Below, piece by piece: positions 18,627-28,713 of a stretch of DNA of 30,215 nucleotides. This DNA is from Prorocentrum cordatum (taxonomy: Eukaryota; Sar; Dinophyceae; Prorocentrales; Prorocentraceae): contig CAUYUJ010019615.1 of NCBI GenBank assembly GCA_963575745.1, forward strand, positions 1,148,760 through 1,178,974. The letters run 5' to 3'. The notes under the pieces were generated by a model. The model saw only the letters and a list, made by a program, of their open reading frames with translations, was not told where the DNA came from and did no database searches. Each line of letters begins with the position of its first letter. Positions within the stretch are counted from its first letter, which is position 1. The translations under genes and the position numbers were made by a program.

Positions 18627-18720
18627 GTGAACATCTCCGTGTCCGCGCTCTCGCGGTCCCCCGAGATCCTGGCGACTCCATTTTTTGCTCGGCGCTTTCG
18701 CTCCATCTCGGGCCCCGGGA

Positions 18721-18752
18721 CCCTCACAGATCGATCCGGCTCGAAAAATGAC
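18721..18752 (+). repeat. short dispersed repeat, inverted mate at 22051
   Basis: CCTCACAGATCGATCCGGCT CGAAAAATGACG recurs on the opposite strand at 22051-22082 with one or two differences over about 28 bases. Both lie in introns of the same gene. Confidence 0.6.
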
Positions 18753-19187
18753 GCGGGAAGAGGGGGTCCGCGGGTCTGGTCGTGTTTTTTTTTGCGATGT
18801 TGCATTTTTTCTGTGCAACATCGGATCTCAGGGTCGGGATTCCGAGGCACGACCGCGTGTTCGCACGGCTACGTCCCGCGGTGGGCATCCGCGAGAAAAA
18901 AAGCCCGTAGTTATACTCGCGGGATCGTGGCCCAGGTGGGGCCGTCGGAGGGCGGCTCGGGATGAAGAGCGGGTCCCAATGGCAGGCCTCGGAGTGCAGG
19001 CCCCGTTTCCCTCGGGGCCCGTCCTGCATCATGTCGGCCCAGAGCATTGGATGCCAGATGTTTGTCGGTCTCGATGGGTCACGGCCGATTGCGACCGTCT
19101 CCGAAATCGGTCGCGACTGGTCGGTCGGGACCTATCCTGAAGCAAGTCAGTCGCCACCGATACGTGAAATGAAAGCAACATTGGTAG

Positions 19188-19299
19188 CGGCCGATCTGAC
19201 CAACAAGTTTTGGCATCCAATGGTCATGTCAAGGAGACCCTGCGCGGCCGCCTGGCCGAGCTCGAGGCACAGGGCGACCGGCTGAAGGCCGCTCAGCAG
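19188..19299 (+). CDS. coiled-coil/KOW-like protein gene, exon 3
   Basis: After TTGGTAG the exon starts with one base completing the split codon, then reads SDQQVLASNGHVKETLRGRL and AELEAQGDRLKAAQQ, a clear amphipathic helix. It ends at CAG|GCAAGG, which has the usual form of a GC donor. The 3' part from 19234 is the surest. An alternative start at AAG|GAG (19234) would break the phase with exon 2, which is why the earlier AG is preferred. Confidence 0.55.
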
Positions 19300-19711
19300 G
19301 CAAGGGCCGCCACGAGGGCGCGAAGCTCTTCGCGGTTCGCGGCTTCTCATCCTCATTGAGCCTCATTTTCCTTGTCTTCCTCTTTCCCGCTTCGTGCTTC
19401 GCGAAGCTTTTCTCGTTCTCCGTATCATCCTCTCCCCTATGTTCCGTATCCTCCTCGTCCGCCTCGTCCTGCGTTGCGGCTGGTTCTGGGCCCCACCGTC
19501 AACGTCCAGAGCCTCTTTCCGAGCCTCCCGCCACGAGAATGTTTTTTTCGCTCGTTACTCGTTGAACCTGTCGCGTCCGTTCGCCCCGCCCCCCCCCCCT
19601 CCCCGAATGTACGGGATGGGGTTCCGACCCCCGCACAGCTATGTACCGTGCTCACAGGCACGGCGTGGTGCTGATAGGCACGGAAGGGTCCCCAGACGCC
19701 TCCAGAGGCGG

Positions 19712-19924
19712 CCGTCGTCGTCGTCCTCGTCCTAGTCCTTGTCCTCGTCGTCATTCCCGTCGTCGTCGTCGTCGTCGTCGTCGCTGTCGTCGTCGTCGTC
19801 GTCGTCGAGTTTCGTCGTCCTCGTGTCCGAGGGCCTCGAAAGTCCTGCAGACGCTTCCAAGGGCCTCCGAAGATTGCCTGAGGCCTCTGGAGATCTATGA
19901 AGACCTTCGAGGGCGGCCGCCGTT

Positions 19925-19957
<33 letters not shown>

Positions 19958-20102
19958 CTCTTCTCCGCGGGCCTCGAAGGGCCTCCAGATGACGCCTCCA
20001 GAGGCCTCCAGAAATCTCCTCCGACAGTTGGAGACTTCTGGAGACCTTCGAAGGCGGCCGTCGTCGGCGTCGTCGGCGTCGGCGTCGGTGTCGTTCTCGC
20101 CG

Positions 20103-20152
<50 letters not shown>

Positions 20153-20412
20153 GTGATTTGTCGTTGTTGTCGTCGCCTCCGTCCTCGTCCTCGTCGTCGT
20201 CGTCGTCGTTTCGTCGTCGTCGTCCTTGCTCTCGTCCTCGTCGTTGTCGTCGTCGTCGTCGTTATTGTTGTCGTCGCGTTGTTGTCGCTGTCCCTTTTAT
20301 CGTCGTTGTAATCGTAGTCGTCGTCGTTGACGTTGTCGTCGTCGTCGTCGTCCTCATGCCCGTCGTCGTCGTCGTTGTCGTCGTTGTCGTCGTCGGCGTC
20401 GTCGTTGTCGTG

Positions 20413-20453
<41 letters not shown>

Positions 20454-21020
20454 TGTAGTCGTTGTGGTCATTGCCGTTCTTGTTCTCGTTCCCGTCACTG
20501 TCCTCGTCGTCGTCCTCGTCCTCGTCCTCCTCGTGGTCGTTCTGGTCGTCGTCGTCGCCGAGGGCCTCGAAGGGCCTCCAGACGCCTCCAGAGGTGTTCG
20601 GAGGCCTCCCTAGGCCTCCAGAGATCTCCAGAGACCTTTGGAGGTGGCTTTCGTTGTCCTCGTCCTCGATCCTCGTCGTCCTCGTCCTCGTAGTCGTCGT
20701 CGTTGTCGTCGTCGATCTCGTCCTCGTCCTCGTCCTTGTCATCGTCCTGGTCGTCGTCGTTGTAGTCGTCGTCGTCGTCGTCGTTGTAGCCGTCGTTGCG
20801 TCATCGTCGTTGTTGTCGACGTCGCTTTCGTGGTCGTTGTCGTCGTAGTCGTTGTGGTCATTGTCGTCCTCGTTATCGCTGTTTGTCGTTGGTCGTCGTC
20901 GTTGTCTGTCGTTGTTGTTGGCGCCCCCGTCCTCGTCCTCGTCCTCGTTGTCGTCGTCCTCGTCCTCTCCCTCCTCGTCGTCGTCGTCCTCGTCGTCCTC
21001 GTGGTCACCGTCGTCGTCCT
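19712..21020. repeat. composite GTC array with inserted 90-100-bp modules
   Basis: Long imperfect GTC/GTT/CTC triplets fill most of intron 3. Three related non-triplet blocks interrupt them at 19827-19920, 19963-20060 and 20558-20648. Each begins CCGAGGGCCTCGAA or a variant, passes through GGGCCTCCAGACGCCTCCAG or TCCAGAG variants, and ends ACCTTCGA(A/G)GGCGGCCG or similar. A partial block precedes the array at 19690-19711. Val/Ser/Arg frames on + and Asp/Thr frames on - are artefacts. Confidence 0.9.
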
Positions 21021-21127
21021 GTGCCTGGCCCCCCCCCCACCCGCGGGGCCTGACCACGTTACTGTAAACCCCCACAGGGGCACGACCCACGCCCAATAAC
21101 GCACGTTACGGAGGTTGGACCAGCATT

Positions 21128-21228
21128 CTCCACGCGTAGCGGAGCGACATACTATCCACTCGCGAGGCATAGCGCGTTGCCAGGGCCGATGCCGCGAAGC
21201 GCTATCCAGCAGATCCCGACCGTAGCTG
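21128..21228. repeat. half-copy of foldback element F2, next to exon 4
   Basis: GCGGAGCGACATACTAT, GCGTTGCCAGGGCCG, GCCGCGAAGCGCTATCCAGC and ATCCCGACCGTAG align with the right arm of the element at 23000-23293. The copy ends 12 bases before the start of exon 4, so it provides the last part of intron 3. Confidence 0.6.
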
Positions 21229-21239
21229 CCCCTGAGCAG

Positions 21240-21455
21240 GCCGCCGAGGCGGGCCGGGCGCGGCAGTGCGAGGAGCTCTCGGGGCGCGTCGGGGCGCTCG
21301 AGGGGCAGCTGGCGCAGGTGCAGCGCGCGCCGCCGCCGGGCGCGGGCGCCCGCGGAGGGGAGCTGGACCGCCTGGCGCCGCTGGAGGAGAGCGTGCGGGC
21401 GCTGGACCAGCGGGTGCAGTCGTTGGCGAGCTCGGCCGCGGCATGCGAGCGGCAG
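21240..21455 (+). CDS. coiled-coil/KOW-like protein gene, exon 4
   Basis: Seventy-two codons, phase 0 at both ends. The acceptor is TGAGCAG|GCC (CTGAG, three bases earlier, would also keep phase). It reads CEELSGRVGALEGQLAQVQR, a Pro/Gly linker (PPPGAGARGG), then LAPLEESVRALDQRVQSLAS: two coiled-coil helices with regular Leu/Val spacing. The donor is taken as CAG|GCGATC, a GC donor. Composition and codon use (GC in third positions) match exons 1 and 7. Confidence 0.65.
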
Positions 21456-22165
21456 GCGATCGGAGGAGCAAGGAGGCGTGCGAGTGACGCGTGTCAAGAT
21501 TTCCAGGGTTCCAGAGAGAGAGGTCAGGTGTCCCAGCTGTCCGACAGTGCTTCTCAGACTTCAGGAGCGAGGGCCGCTAGATACTCTGGAAGTCCTGGGT
21601 CGTAGCCTGAGCCAACCCTATCTTGACAGCGTCCTCGTCCCAGGTGGGGGCTCGGGCGGGGTCTGCTCATGCCCACCGCCGCTGGCCAGGCCCATCCTGG
21701 GCCCAGGCTCGGTGCACACGCCGCCCCCCTGGCCCGGCCAGGCAAGCACACGCAGCGCTGCGGGGAGCTCGGGCTGGGCCGGGCCAGCGGCGGTCCCTGA
21801 GATCCCGACGTCGCGAAACAATGGGAACATGGTAGAGATCACGGCCAGAGCCCTGCAGTGGAGACCCATGCCAAGAGACACCCTGCTTGCCTCCAGGGTG
21901 CCCTGTGTTTCTCGGGTTTCGATGGCTTCGCTGTGGAAGGCGCGACGCTCCCACAGCAAAAATCAATGGACGTCCTGGGGTCCCAGGGCTGGGTTTATTG
22001 TGAGAGGTTTCTGGTGAACTGGCCTCCTCTGTAGACCTTTTTCTCTCTGCGCCGTTTTTCGAGCCCGATCGATCTGTGAGGACGCTGGTGCCCGAATCCT
22101 GGCGAGAACGCCCAGCCCGAGACGAGGAGACGCCATGATCACGTGTAGACCTCGCCGCCCCGCAG

Positions 22166-22252
22166 GCGAGCTCGCGGCAGCTGGAGTGGGTCACGTCCCT
22201 GCGGGGCCTGGACGACCACGTCTGGTCCCTGAGCAGGTCCCTGCAGGACTTG
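22166..22252 (+). CDS. coiled-coil/KOW-like protein gene, exon 5
   Basis: The acceptor is GCCCCGCAG. The frame enters in phase 0 and reads SSRQLEWVTSLRGLDDHVWS then LSRSLQDL, a helix with heptad spacing. I end the exon at TTG just before GCATCG, where the introner-like element begins. Alternative donors lie 13 to 15 bases further on (CGGAC|GTGTGC, CGT|GTGC). Twenty-nine codons. Confidence 0.6.
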
Positions 22253-22376
22253 GCATCGCTCGGACGTGTGCTTTTTTGGGCGAGGACGATCTGAAGCATC
22301 CTGGATCAGCTCGCGAAGAGTAGACGCACGAAGCCGAAGAATGCACGGGGATTGGACGTCCGAGCGATGGCACGAG
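22253..22376 (+). mobile_element. introner-like element, copy 3, as intron 5
   Basis: GCATCGCTCGGACGTG at the left and GGACGTCCGAGCGATGGC at the right are inverted repeats. The element splits two coiled-coil exons of one gene, and removing 124 bases from GC to AG (CACGAG) rejoins them in phase. Compared with copies 1 and 2 the middle is slightly shorter, and the internal GCACAG has become GCACGG, so an internal AG at that site is not available here. This favours splicing at the element ends. Confidence 0.65.
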
Positions 22377-22478
22377 GAGCTGCGCGGCCGCGCCCACGCC
22401 CGGGGCCTGGAGCCCGCGGCGGCCGGCTCGCCGGGCGGCCCCGCCGCGACGCCCGGCGGCGAGGAGCAGGAACCGCGG
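22377..22478 (+). CDS. coiled-coil/KOW-like protein gene, exon 6
   Basis: It begins in phase 0 with ELRGRAHARGLEPAAAGS and continues as a Gly/Pro/Ala linker to GGEEQEPR. The donor is taken as CCGCGG|GTGTTC. CAG|GAACCG nine bases earlier, a GA donor, would also keep phase. Thirty-four codons. Beyond the donor the same frame stays open for some 40 codons but becomes less protein-like. Confidence 0.5.
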
Positions 22479-22660
22479 GTGTTCGACGCGCGCTGTCGCG
22501 GCCAAGTCGACAGGAGGCTGTGTCATGGGAGGGTCCTTGGTTTTGATCCTCCCCCCCCCTGTTTCTCTCGGCGGGGAATAGAGCTCGTCCCTTCTCTTTC
22601 TGAGGGCGCTCCGAAGGCATAAGTAGCAGTAGTCGTAGTCGCAGTCGGAGTCGCAATCGT

Positions 22661-22834
<174 letters not shown>

Positions 22835-22999
22835 TGTTGCGCGTCGAGTGCTGCGGGTGAATTGCAATTTTCCGCTATTGGTGGGGCCCCAGTCCGTCAA
22901 TAAGGGCGTCGATACGATAATTCATTTCCATTGTTTGGGGGGGGGGTCTAAAGAACCTTCGGGGTTATCTGTGTTGCGGTCGGAAGCTTTTTGGAACGG

Positions 23000-23293
23000 A
23001 GTCTCCGGTCGGGACCTTTTGCTTAGCGTGACGCCGCGGAGGCCCTGGCGACACGCCATGCCGGGCCTTGCAAGCGGATGGCGTGTCGCTCCGCCAGTTC
23101 TGGCCCACCACGCTTCGGCGCGACACGCTGTCCACGTCCCAGTCCCCGAGCGTCAGTGTCTCGAGCCTTTCCCAGCCTCCCGCCCCGCGGAGCGGAGCGA
23201 CACGCTATTCGGAAGGCCATTCGCTTGCAAGGGGTGACGTGTCGCCAGGGCCTTCGCGGCGACACTCTGAGCAACAGTTCCCGACCGTAGACT
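23000..23293. mobile_element. foldback element F2 with about 90-bp inverted arms
   Basis: The left end AGTCTCCGGTCGGGACC and the right end, inverted, AGTCTACGGTCGGGAAC match, and the arms continue in parallel through GCCGCGGAGGCCCTGGCGAC, CTTGCAAGCGGATGG and GTGTCGCTCCG. The middle of about 95 bases is unique. No ORF for a transposase is present. It looks like a non-autonomous inverted-repeat element in intron 6. A half-copy lies at 21128-21228. Confidence 0.75.
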
Positions 23294-23589
23294 CTGGCGA
23301 GGCCCGGAAGGAAATGCGGGCTTCACGCAAAGTCGGGGCTCACTTGCACGCCTTCCTTTTCGGTCCAGCGCCGTTTGAAGAGGCGACGAAAGGGGGGAAG
23401 TGCCATGTAAGCAAACTTGTTTGAATCTAATGTAACGCGCCCTCCGGCCGTTTCCGAGACCCCGCCCCTCTCTCGGGTCGGAAGAAACTTTGACATCTTC
23501 TCGCTGTGAGAGAAAGCGCGACGGCGAGAGAGAGAGGCCGGATCACGAAATCTGCTGTGTGCAGCTGGTTTCTTTCGGCCCCGCCGCAG

Positions 23590-23649
23590 GGCGCGTTCCT
23601 CGATGCATTGGCTCCTCTGGCGCCCTCAGGCGCTGGGAACACCAGCTGC
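23590..23649 (+). CDS. possible small extra exon in intron 6
   Basis: GCCGCAG at the left and GC|GTAAGC at the right frame exactly 60 bases, phase 0 to phase 0, with no stop. The peptide (FLDALAPLAPSGAGNTSC) is not coiled-coil but would fit as a linker between exons 6 and 7. It may be chance in GC-rich sequence. Confidence 0.25.
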
Positions 23650-23761
23650 GTAAGCGGTTGGGCTACTCCCCCTCTCTTATCCCCCCCCCTTTCGTCCGAT
23701 CCGACCCTCCAGGTGCGGATCACCCCTCGGATCAGGGCGACGCCATAAAGCAGTGACGGTA

Positions 23762-23910
23762 TGTTTTTGGACGTCTTCGGCCTCTGGGGGCGGTTCCTTG
23801 GACCCAGTATTGTCAAAAGACGACAGAGGATGACAAGCTTGCCCTTGGGAAGGGGTCGAGATTCCCGAGTGCCCGTGCCACAAGAAATACGACGTTGGAG
23901 ATGAATTATA
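23762..23910 (+). repeat. dispersed repeat R1, copy E (in intron 6)
   Basis: CTTCGGCCTCTGGGGGCGGT, ATTGTCAAAAGACGACAGAG, GATGACAAGC, GGGAAGGGGTCGAGATTCCC and ATACGACGTTGGAG match copies A and D. The hairpin is largely lost, so this is the most diverged copy. Confidence 0.6.
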
Positions 23911-24420
23911 CCCGCGTCCCGCGTATCTGGATCCTCACATGCAGGCCACTGTCCACCGACCTATCAACAACACTTCATAATCGTCTTCATCCCACCCTCA
24001 CCGTTGTCACTCTCGAGTGTACCGCAGCCACGAAACCCAATCGCCACCACCAGTCCATCTTCGCATTCGCCCTCGTCGTCACCGTCCCCGTCCATCCTCA
24101 TTTCGACTCTCATCCTTGACCTCTCGCTAATCGTCCTCCTCATCCTCGCCCTCATTCTCACCGCCCTCGCCCTTCCTCGTCTGTACTCTCACCATCATGC
24201 ACACAATCTTCACCGCCGCCCTCGTCCTCTCTCCCTCTCTCTCTCTCCGTTCCTCTCTCTCTCTCTCTCTCCCTTTCTCCTCCTCGTCATGTTTCACTTT
24301 CACTCCCGCTCCCGCGTTCATTCACCGTCAGCCTCGTCCTCGGTAACATCCCGGTCGCCACCGCCTGACCCCGTATCGACTGTCACAGCACGCGTCCCCA
24401 TCCAATCCTTGTGACAACCT
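23911..24420. repeat. pyrimidine-rich stretch with a (CT)n core
   Basis: Roughly 60-70 percent C/T on + with CATC, CCTC and CGTC words and a pure CT run at about 24226-24277. No supported exon. Confidence 0.6.
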
Positions 24421-24589
24421 GCGTTCACCAGCGTGTGAGACCGTGCGAGGGATATTGAACCCTGCCACCGTGGCAGGAGGGGAACAAACGCAAGACAGCT
24501 CGCCGCTCAGGCCCCGTCGCCAGCCCAAACTGAAAGCATGAACCGGGCGTGGCCTGGTCGAAATTGCTAATGGGTGCTCGGCCCAAGGG

Positions 24590-25400
24590 CAGCACCACGG
24601 GTTGCGCCACCCATGGCCAGCGCCTCGGGTTGCGCCCTCCAGAGGTTGCGCCACAGTTTGCGTCACGCATTGCACCATTTGCGCCGTGGATTGTTCCGTG
24701 CATGGGTTGCGCCATAGATTTCGGCATAGGTTGCGTCATCAGTGGATTGCTTCATCCATGCGGTGCGGCTTAGGTTGCGCCATGAATTACGGCCTGGGCT
24801 GCCGAACATAAAGGGCCTACTATTGGTTTCGCCACGCGTTGCGCCCTCGGCAGCCGAGCGCCCTCGGCTGCCGAAGATCACATTGCCTGCTGTTGGTTGT
24901 GCCACAGATTGCGTCCTCGGCTGCCGGGGATCCAACGGCCTGCTGTCCGTTGCGCAATAGATTGTGCCATCGGTTATCGAGCATACGACGGCCTGCCAGT
25001 GGCTGTGCCATGGGTGGCGCATTCGGCTGCCGCACATAAAACTGCCGTTGTTAGAGCCATGGGTTGCGCACCCGCCCGCCATGGGTTGCGCCCCGGTGCC
25101 AAGCATTAAACCGTCTGTTAGCGGGTGCGAACAGTCAGTCAATCGGGCAGCCAAGTCCGTCAGTCCTTTCCAGTCAGTCAGGCATTGCACGTCGCCAAAA
25201 ACAAATGTGGGCTACGCCCGAAACAAAGCGACCTGCTTTTGGCTGCGCCACGGTTGGCACCCTCGGTTGCAGAACATCGATCGGCCTGATAGTAGATGCG
25301 CCATGGGTTGCGCACTGGGCTGCCTGGAATGCATGGTTGCGCCAATGGTTGCGCCCTTGGCTGCCGAAAGCATAATCATCTGCTGAGGGTGGGACAAGTC
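24590..25400 (+). repeat. 53-bp satellite with degenerate GTTGCGCC flank
   Basis: Units begin GGCTGCCG at 24797, 24866, 24919, 24972, 25025, then after a gap about 25210, 25265, 25318 and 25359. The exact spacing is 53 bp between 24866 and 25025. The consensus runs GGCTGCCGAACAT, GGCCTGCTGTTGG, TGTGCCACAGATTGCGCCCTC. The first unit carries an extra 16-17 bp copy of CTCGGCAGCCGAGCGCC. From 24590 to 24796 only GTTGCGCCA words recur. Frames on both strands are repeat by-products. Confidence 0.85.
25128..25188. repeat. (CAGT)n-like tracts inside the 53-bp array
   Basis: CAGTCAGTCAATC, GTCCGTCAGTCC and CAGTCAGTCAGG interrupt the 53-bp satellite. A second tract of the same kind, CCAGTCAGCCAGTCAGCC, ends the array at 25395-25446, so the two tracts bracket the second half of the satellite. 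Confidence 0.7.
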
Positions 25401-25449
25401 AGTAAGTCCAGCCGCTCAGTCCAGTCAGCCAGTCAGCCAGTCAGCTTCA

Positions 25450-26440
25450 CAGAAAAACGCATTCGGTCTACGGCCGAAATCGAAACAACAAATGATCAGG
25501 TTTTATTGCATAGCCTCCCAGGGTCAGCTTGAAGGGCTTTTCGGGAATGTCTTGGTAGACTACGCCTGGAATCAGAACTCATTCGCCAAACCGTGCTTGA
25601 TTTAAGGAGTCCTTACTTGATTCCTGAGGGACTGGACGCCCCCCTGCCGTCCCGTTGTCGCTCTGGATTGTCGGCTCGTGGGCGTCCGATTGTTCTGCAT
25701 TGGCTGCATTGTTTGACATTGCTGTGGGTTTCACCCCATCGGTTGCACTAAAGCGTTGTTTGGGGTCCAGGCTGGGATCAGATTTCTCTTACAATTGGGC
25801 TCACACGGGCCTCTTGGAGGGCTCATCGGGGGCTTCGGAGAGCATTTTTGATGGTTCGAGCTATCTCTCCTGCCATGGATAGGCGCTCCGAGACGTCTTG
25901 CAGGGTGAGCGATGTCTCTGGGCGACGGGGCTCTCCGAAGCCAAACGTGGGCAATATTCGATTTGACTAGGGACAAAGTTGGTCGACTTGGGACCTGCAA
26001 TGGGACCGCCCAGAGCGTTCCCTTGGAAGCCTCGGGGCGCATCCAGGGGGAAGGGGGCAACAACCACGCTGCCCACTCGATCTAATGTCAGTCTCACATG
26101 TTGTGTTCTCCGTGCCTTGAGAGGCAATTTCCAACGCCCATGCGGATTTCACTCAGTCGTGTGGTCGCCGGGATGTCCGCTCCCTATCTCCTGCTCCTCC
26201 CAAAAAAAACGTGGGGGCGGAAAGGGACCACGGGGCACTCTATGCCCCAGACGAGGTCGGCGTGCCCCGTTTTCGCTTCTTTGGCACGGCGTGGGCCAGC
26301 CGACAGTCGCGCGCCGATTGCGGAAAGCACGGCGCCGTGCCGAAGCTTTGCATTGTTGCGCCAGTCCGAGTCGCTGCGGAGGGGATGGGGTTCTGGATCC
26401 CCTCCCCTGGCGCACGAAGCGCGTCAGAGGCGGCGCCGGA
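25450..26440. other. intron 6 sequence without recognised features
   Basis: Mixed composition with no microsatellite, no inverted repeat above about 12 bp except CACGGCGCCGTG at about 26329, and no frame with exon-like composition that I can support. Confidence 0.5.
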
Positions 26441-26452
26441 GGCGCCGCCATG

Positions 26453-26500
26453 GGGGGCCCAGCGCCCACACAGGAAATCCGCGCGGGCCTCCAGCGGTGT
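26453..26500. repeat. foldback repeat F1, half-copy D
   Basis: GGGGGGCCCAGCGCCCACAC, AGGAAATCCGCGCGGGCCTCC aligns with the right arm of copies A to C. The left arm is not clear. It ends about 45 bases before exon 7. Confidence 0.5.
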
Positions 26501-26543
26501 ACTGTTCTGGTGTAGGTCGTGTCTCCGTGCTGGTGGTTCCCAG

Positions 26544-27764
26544 GAGCTGCGGCTGCTGCAGGCGGACGGCGAGGGCCCCGGCCTCCCGAGGCAGCAGCGA
26601 GGCGGCAGCTCGAACGAACGGCTGGCGCAGCTGCAGGGCCAGGCCGGGAACCTGGCCCGGGCAGCTGCGGACGCGCGAGGCCCAGGCGCGCTCGAGCCGC
26701 AGGTGCTCAGCCGCTGCGACGAGCTCCGCGACCACCTGTCCACGCTCGAAGCAGGGATGACGAGCATGGCCGAGCGGCTGAGGTTCCAGGAGCAGCAGGT
26801 CGCCCAGTTGTCCAGCCGGCTGCCAGAGCTCGTCGGCACCGGGCCGCCGCGGCGGGACGAGGTCCTGGAGGCGCTCAGCGGCAGCGTGGAGCGCCTGAGC
26901 AGGCGGCTCGCCGAGCAGCGCGTCGTAGAGCCCGCGGGGCTCGGGCCCGCGCTTGCCGCAGAGCACGCCGCCGCGGCGGACCTTGCCCCCGCCCAGGAGC
27001 TGCAGCAGCTGCGCGCCAGCCTCCTCCGCATCGAGCGGCGGTGCTCGGAGCTGCAGGCGCGCGTGGACGCGCAGGCCGAGGCCGTCCGGCGCTCCGCGCT
27101 CGCTTTCGCCGCTGGCGTCGGCGCCACGCCTTGGGCTGGGCCTGAGTCGGCGGAGCCACCTCTGGTGCCAGCGGCAACGTCCGCCGCAGGCCCCTGGGCC
27201 CGGGGGGTGGTCCTGCCGCCTCCAGCGCCAGCGGCGGCTGCGGAGCAGGCGCCCTCCGAGCCGGCCGTGGGCTCGTTGCAGCTGGAGCCGCCCGGCGCCT
27301 GCACGCCAGGCGGCGAGCCCGACCCGCTGCGCCGGCTCAGCGAGCCCTGCGGCGTGGGCGGCAGCAGCGGCGGCGGCCTCGGCGGTGGCTGCGAGGGCGG
27401 CGGCTGCGGCAGCGGCGGCGGGAGTTTCGGCGACGGCAGCGGCAGCCTCGGCAGCGCCAGGGCGAGGAGCCTCGCCGGCAGCGGCGGCATCGGCGGGCGC
27501 CTTGGCCTCGCCGGCCTCGGCGAGAGCCTCGGCCTCGGTGGCCGGCGCCTCTTCGGCGCTGGAGCTGGAGGGCACGGCTTCGGAGGGGGCGGCCTCGGCT
27601 TCGGCGGCAGCCTCGGCGGCAGCACTGGGGCCTCCGCCGATGCTTGGGCGGCGGACGCGCCAGGGAGCGGGGGCTCGTGCGCGGCCTCGCCGCGCGGCGG
27701 GCTGGGCGACTGGGGCGAGCCGCGGCCCGCGTGGCCGGAGTGGCGGCTGGGGGGCAGGAGCTGA
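26544..27764 (+). CDS. coiled-coil/KOW-like protein gene, last exon
   Basis: After GTTCCCAG the frame enters in phase 0 and runs 406 codons to TGA at 27762-27764. Exon residues about 20-185 are coiled coil with recurrent Leu heptads (RLAQLQGQAGNLARAAADAR, CDELRDHLSTLEAGMTSMAE, LRFQEQQVAQLSSRLPEL, ELQQLRASLLRIERRCSELQ). Residues about 195-265 are Ala/Pro-rich. Residues about 270-362 are Gly/Ser-rich with LGLAGLGESLGLGG motifs, encoded by GGC-type triplets. The last 30 residues are Trp/Pro/Gly. There is no signal peptide, membrane segment or catalytic motif, so a structural or scaffold role is the best guess. Minus-strand frames of 458 and 461 codons cover the same DNA and are judged to be shadows. 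Confidence 0.7.
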   Translation, partial: ELRLLQADGEGPGLPRQQRGGSSNERLAQLQGQAGNLARAAADARGPGALEPQVLSRCDELRDHLSTLEAGMTSMAERLRFQEQQVAQLSSRLPELVGTGPPRRDEVLEALSGSVERLSRRLAEQRVVEPAGLGPALAAEHAAAADLAPAQELQQLRASLLRIERRCSELQARVDAQAEAVRRSALAFAAGVGATPWAGPESAEPPLVPAATSAAGPWARGVVLPPPAPAAAAEQAPSEPAVGSLQLEPPGACTPGGEPDPLRRLSEPCGVGGSSGGGLGGGCEGGGCGSGGGSFGDGSGSLGSARARSLAGSGGIGGRLGLAGLGESLGLGGRRLFGAGAGGHGFGGGGLGFGGSLGGSTGASADAWAADAPGSGGSCAASPRGGLGDWGEPRPAWPEWRLGGRS

Positions 27765-27777
27765 GGCCTGCCTGCTC

Positions 27778-27880
27778 ATTCGAAGAAGAAGAAGAAGCAT
27801 AATAGTTAATAATAGTACTGATCATAAGAATATTCACACGCAGAAGAAGCAGAATAAGAAGAAGAAGGATATCAGAGGCG
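27778..27880. repeat. GAA-rich 3' flank
   Basis: GAAGAAGAAGAAG starts 13 bases after the stop codon and recurs at 27840-27870. No AATAAA signal is present, which is normal for dinoflagellates. This may be 3' UTR. Confidence 0.5.
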
Positions 27881-28030
27881 GGCGAGTTGAGACAACGATG
27901 GTTTGGTATTCGGGGGTGCCCCTAGTCGACATGGCTGGGCGCGGCTGCGGAGAATGGTGCGTGTGGACCCTGGGAGGGGTCCAGGGACCGTTTTCGAGAA
28001 GAAGGGGGATGATTCGAAATATCAGTTCCA

Positions 28031-28113
28031 TATATATATATATATATGTATATATATATGTATTTATATATGTATATATATATATGTATATATATTCATA
28101 TATATATATATTC
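28031..28113. repeat. (TA)n microsatellite with TATG variants
   Basis: Same type as 6741-6837: TA runs broken by TATG and TATTTA. Confidence 0.95.
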
Positions 28114-28144
28114 GATCACCAACAGTGATAAGTTTTATAATGGT

Positions 28145-28158
28145 ATTACTAGTACTAG

Positions 28159-28224
<66 letters not shown>

Positions 28225-28225
28225 G

Positions 28226-28257
<32 letters not shown>

Positions 28258-28274
28258 CGCTACTACTACTACTT

Positions 28275-28314
<40 letters not shown>

Positions 28315-28485
28315 GACTACTACTATACTACTTACTACCACTACTACTATCTACTTACACCACTACTACTATACTACTTATACTACTACTATACGACTTG
28401 CCTACTATATACTTGGAATACCACCTATCCCCCCTACTAGCCTGAATCCTTACTACACTATTACTACTACAACTACTACTACTAC

Positions 28486-28518
<33 letters not shown>

Positions 28519-28640
28519 ATAGTTTACTACTAACGACTACTACTATATACTACATACTAGTACTACGAACTACTACTGCTACTACTAACACTACTACTAA
28601 TTACTACGACTACGACTACGACTACGACTACTACTACTAG

Positions 28641-28713
<73 letters not shown>

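Noticed and set aside
19732-21096. 454-codon minus-strand frame rich in Asp and Thr
   Set aside because: It is the translation of GAC/ACG triplets of the GTC array and its modules, without any non-repetitive domain.
26240-27800. Minus-strand frames of 461 and 458 codons opposite the last exon
   Set aside because: Same reason: the + frame shows regular leucine heptads and a terminal stop, the minus frames only low-complexity Ala/Arg/Pro.
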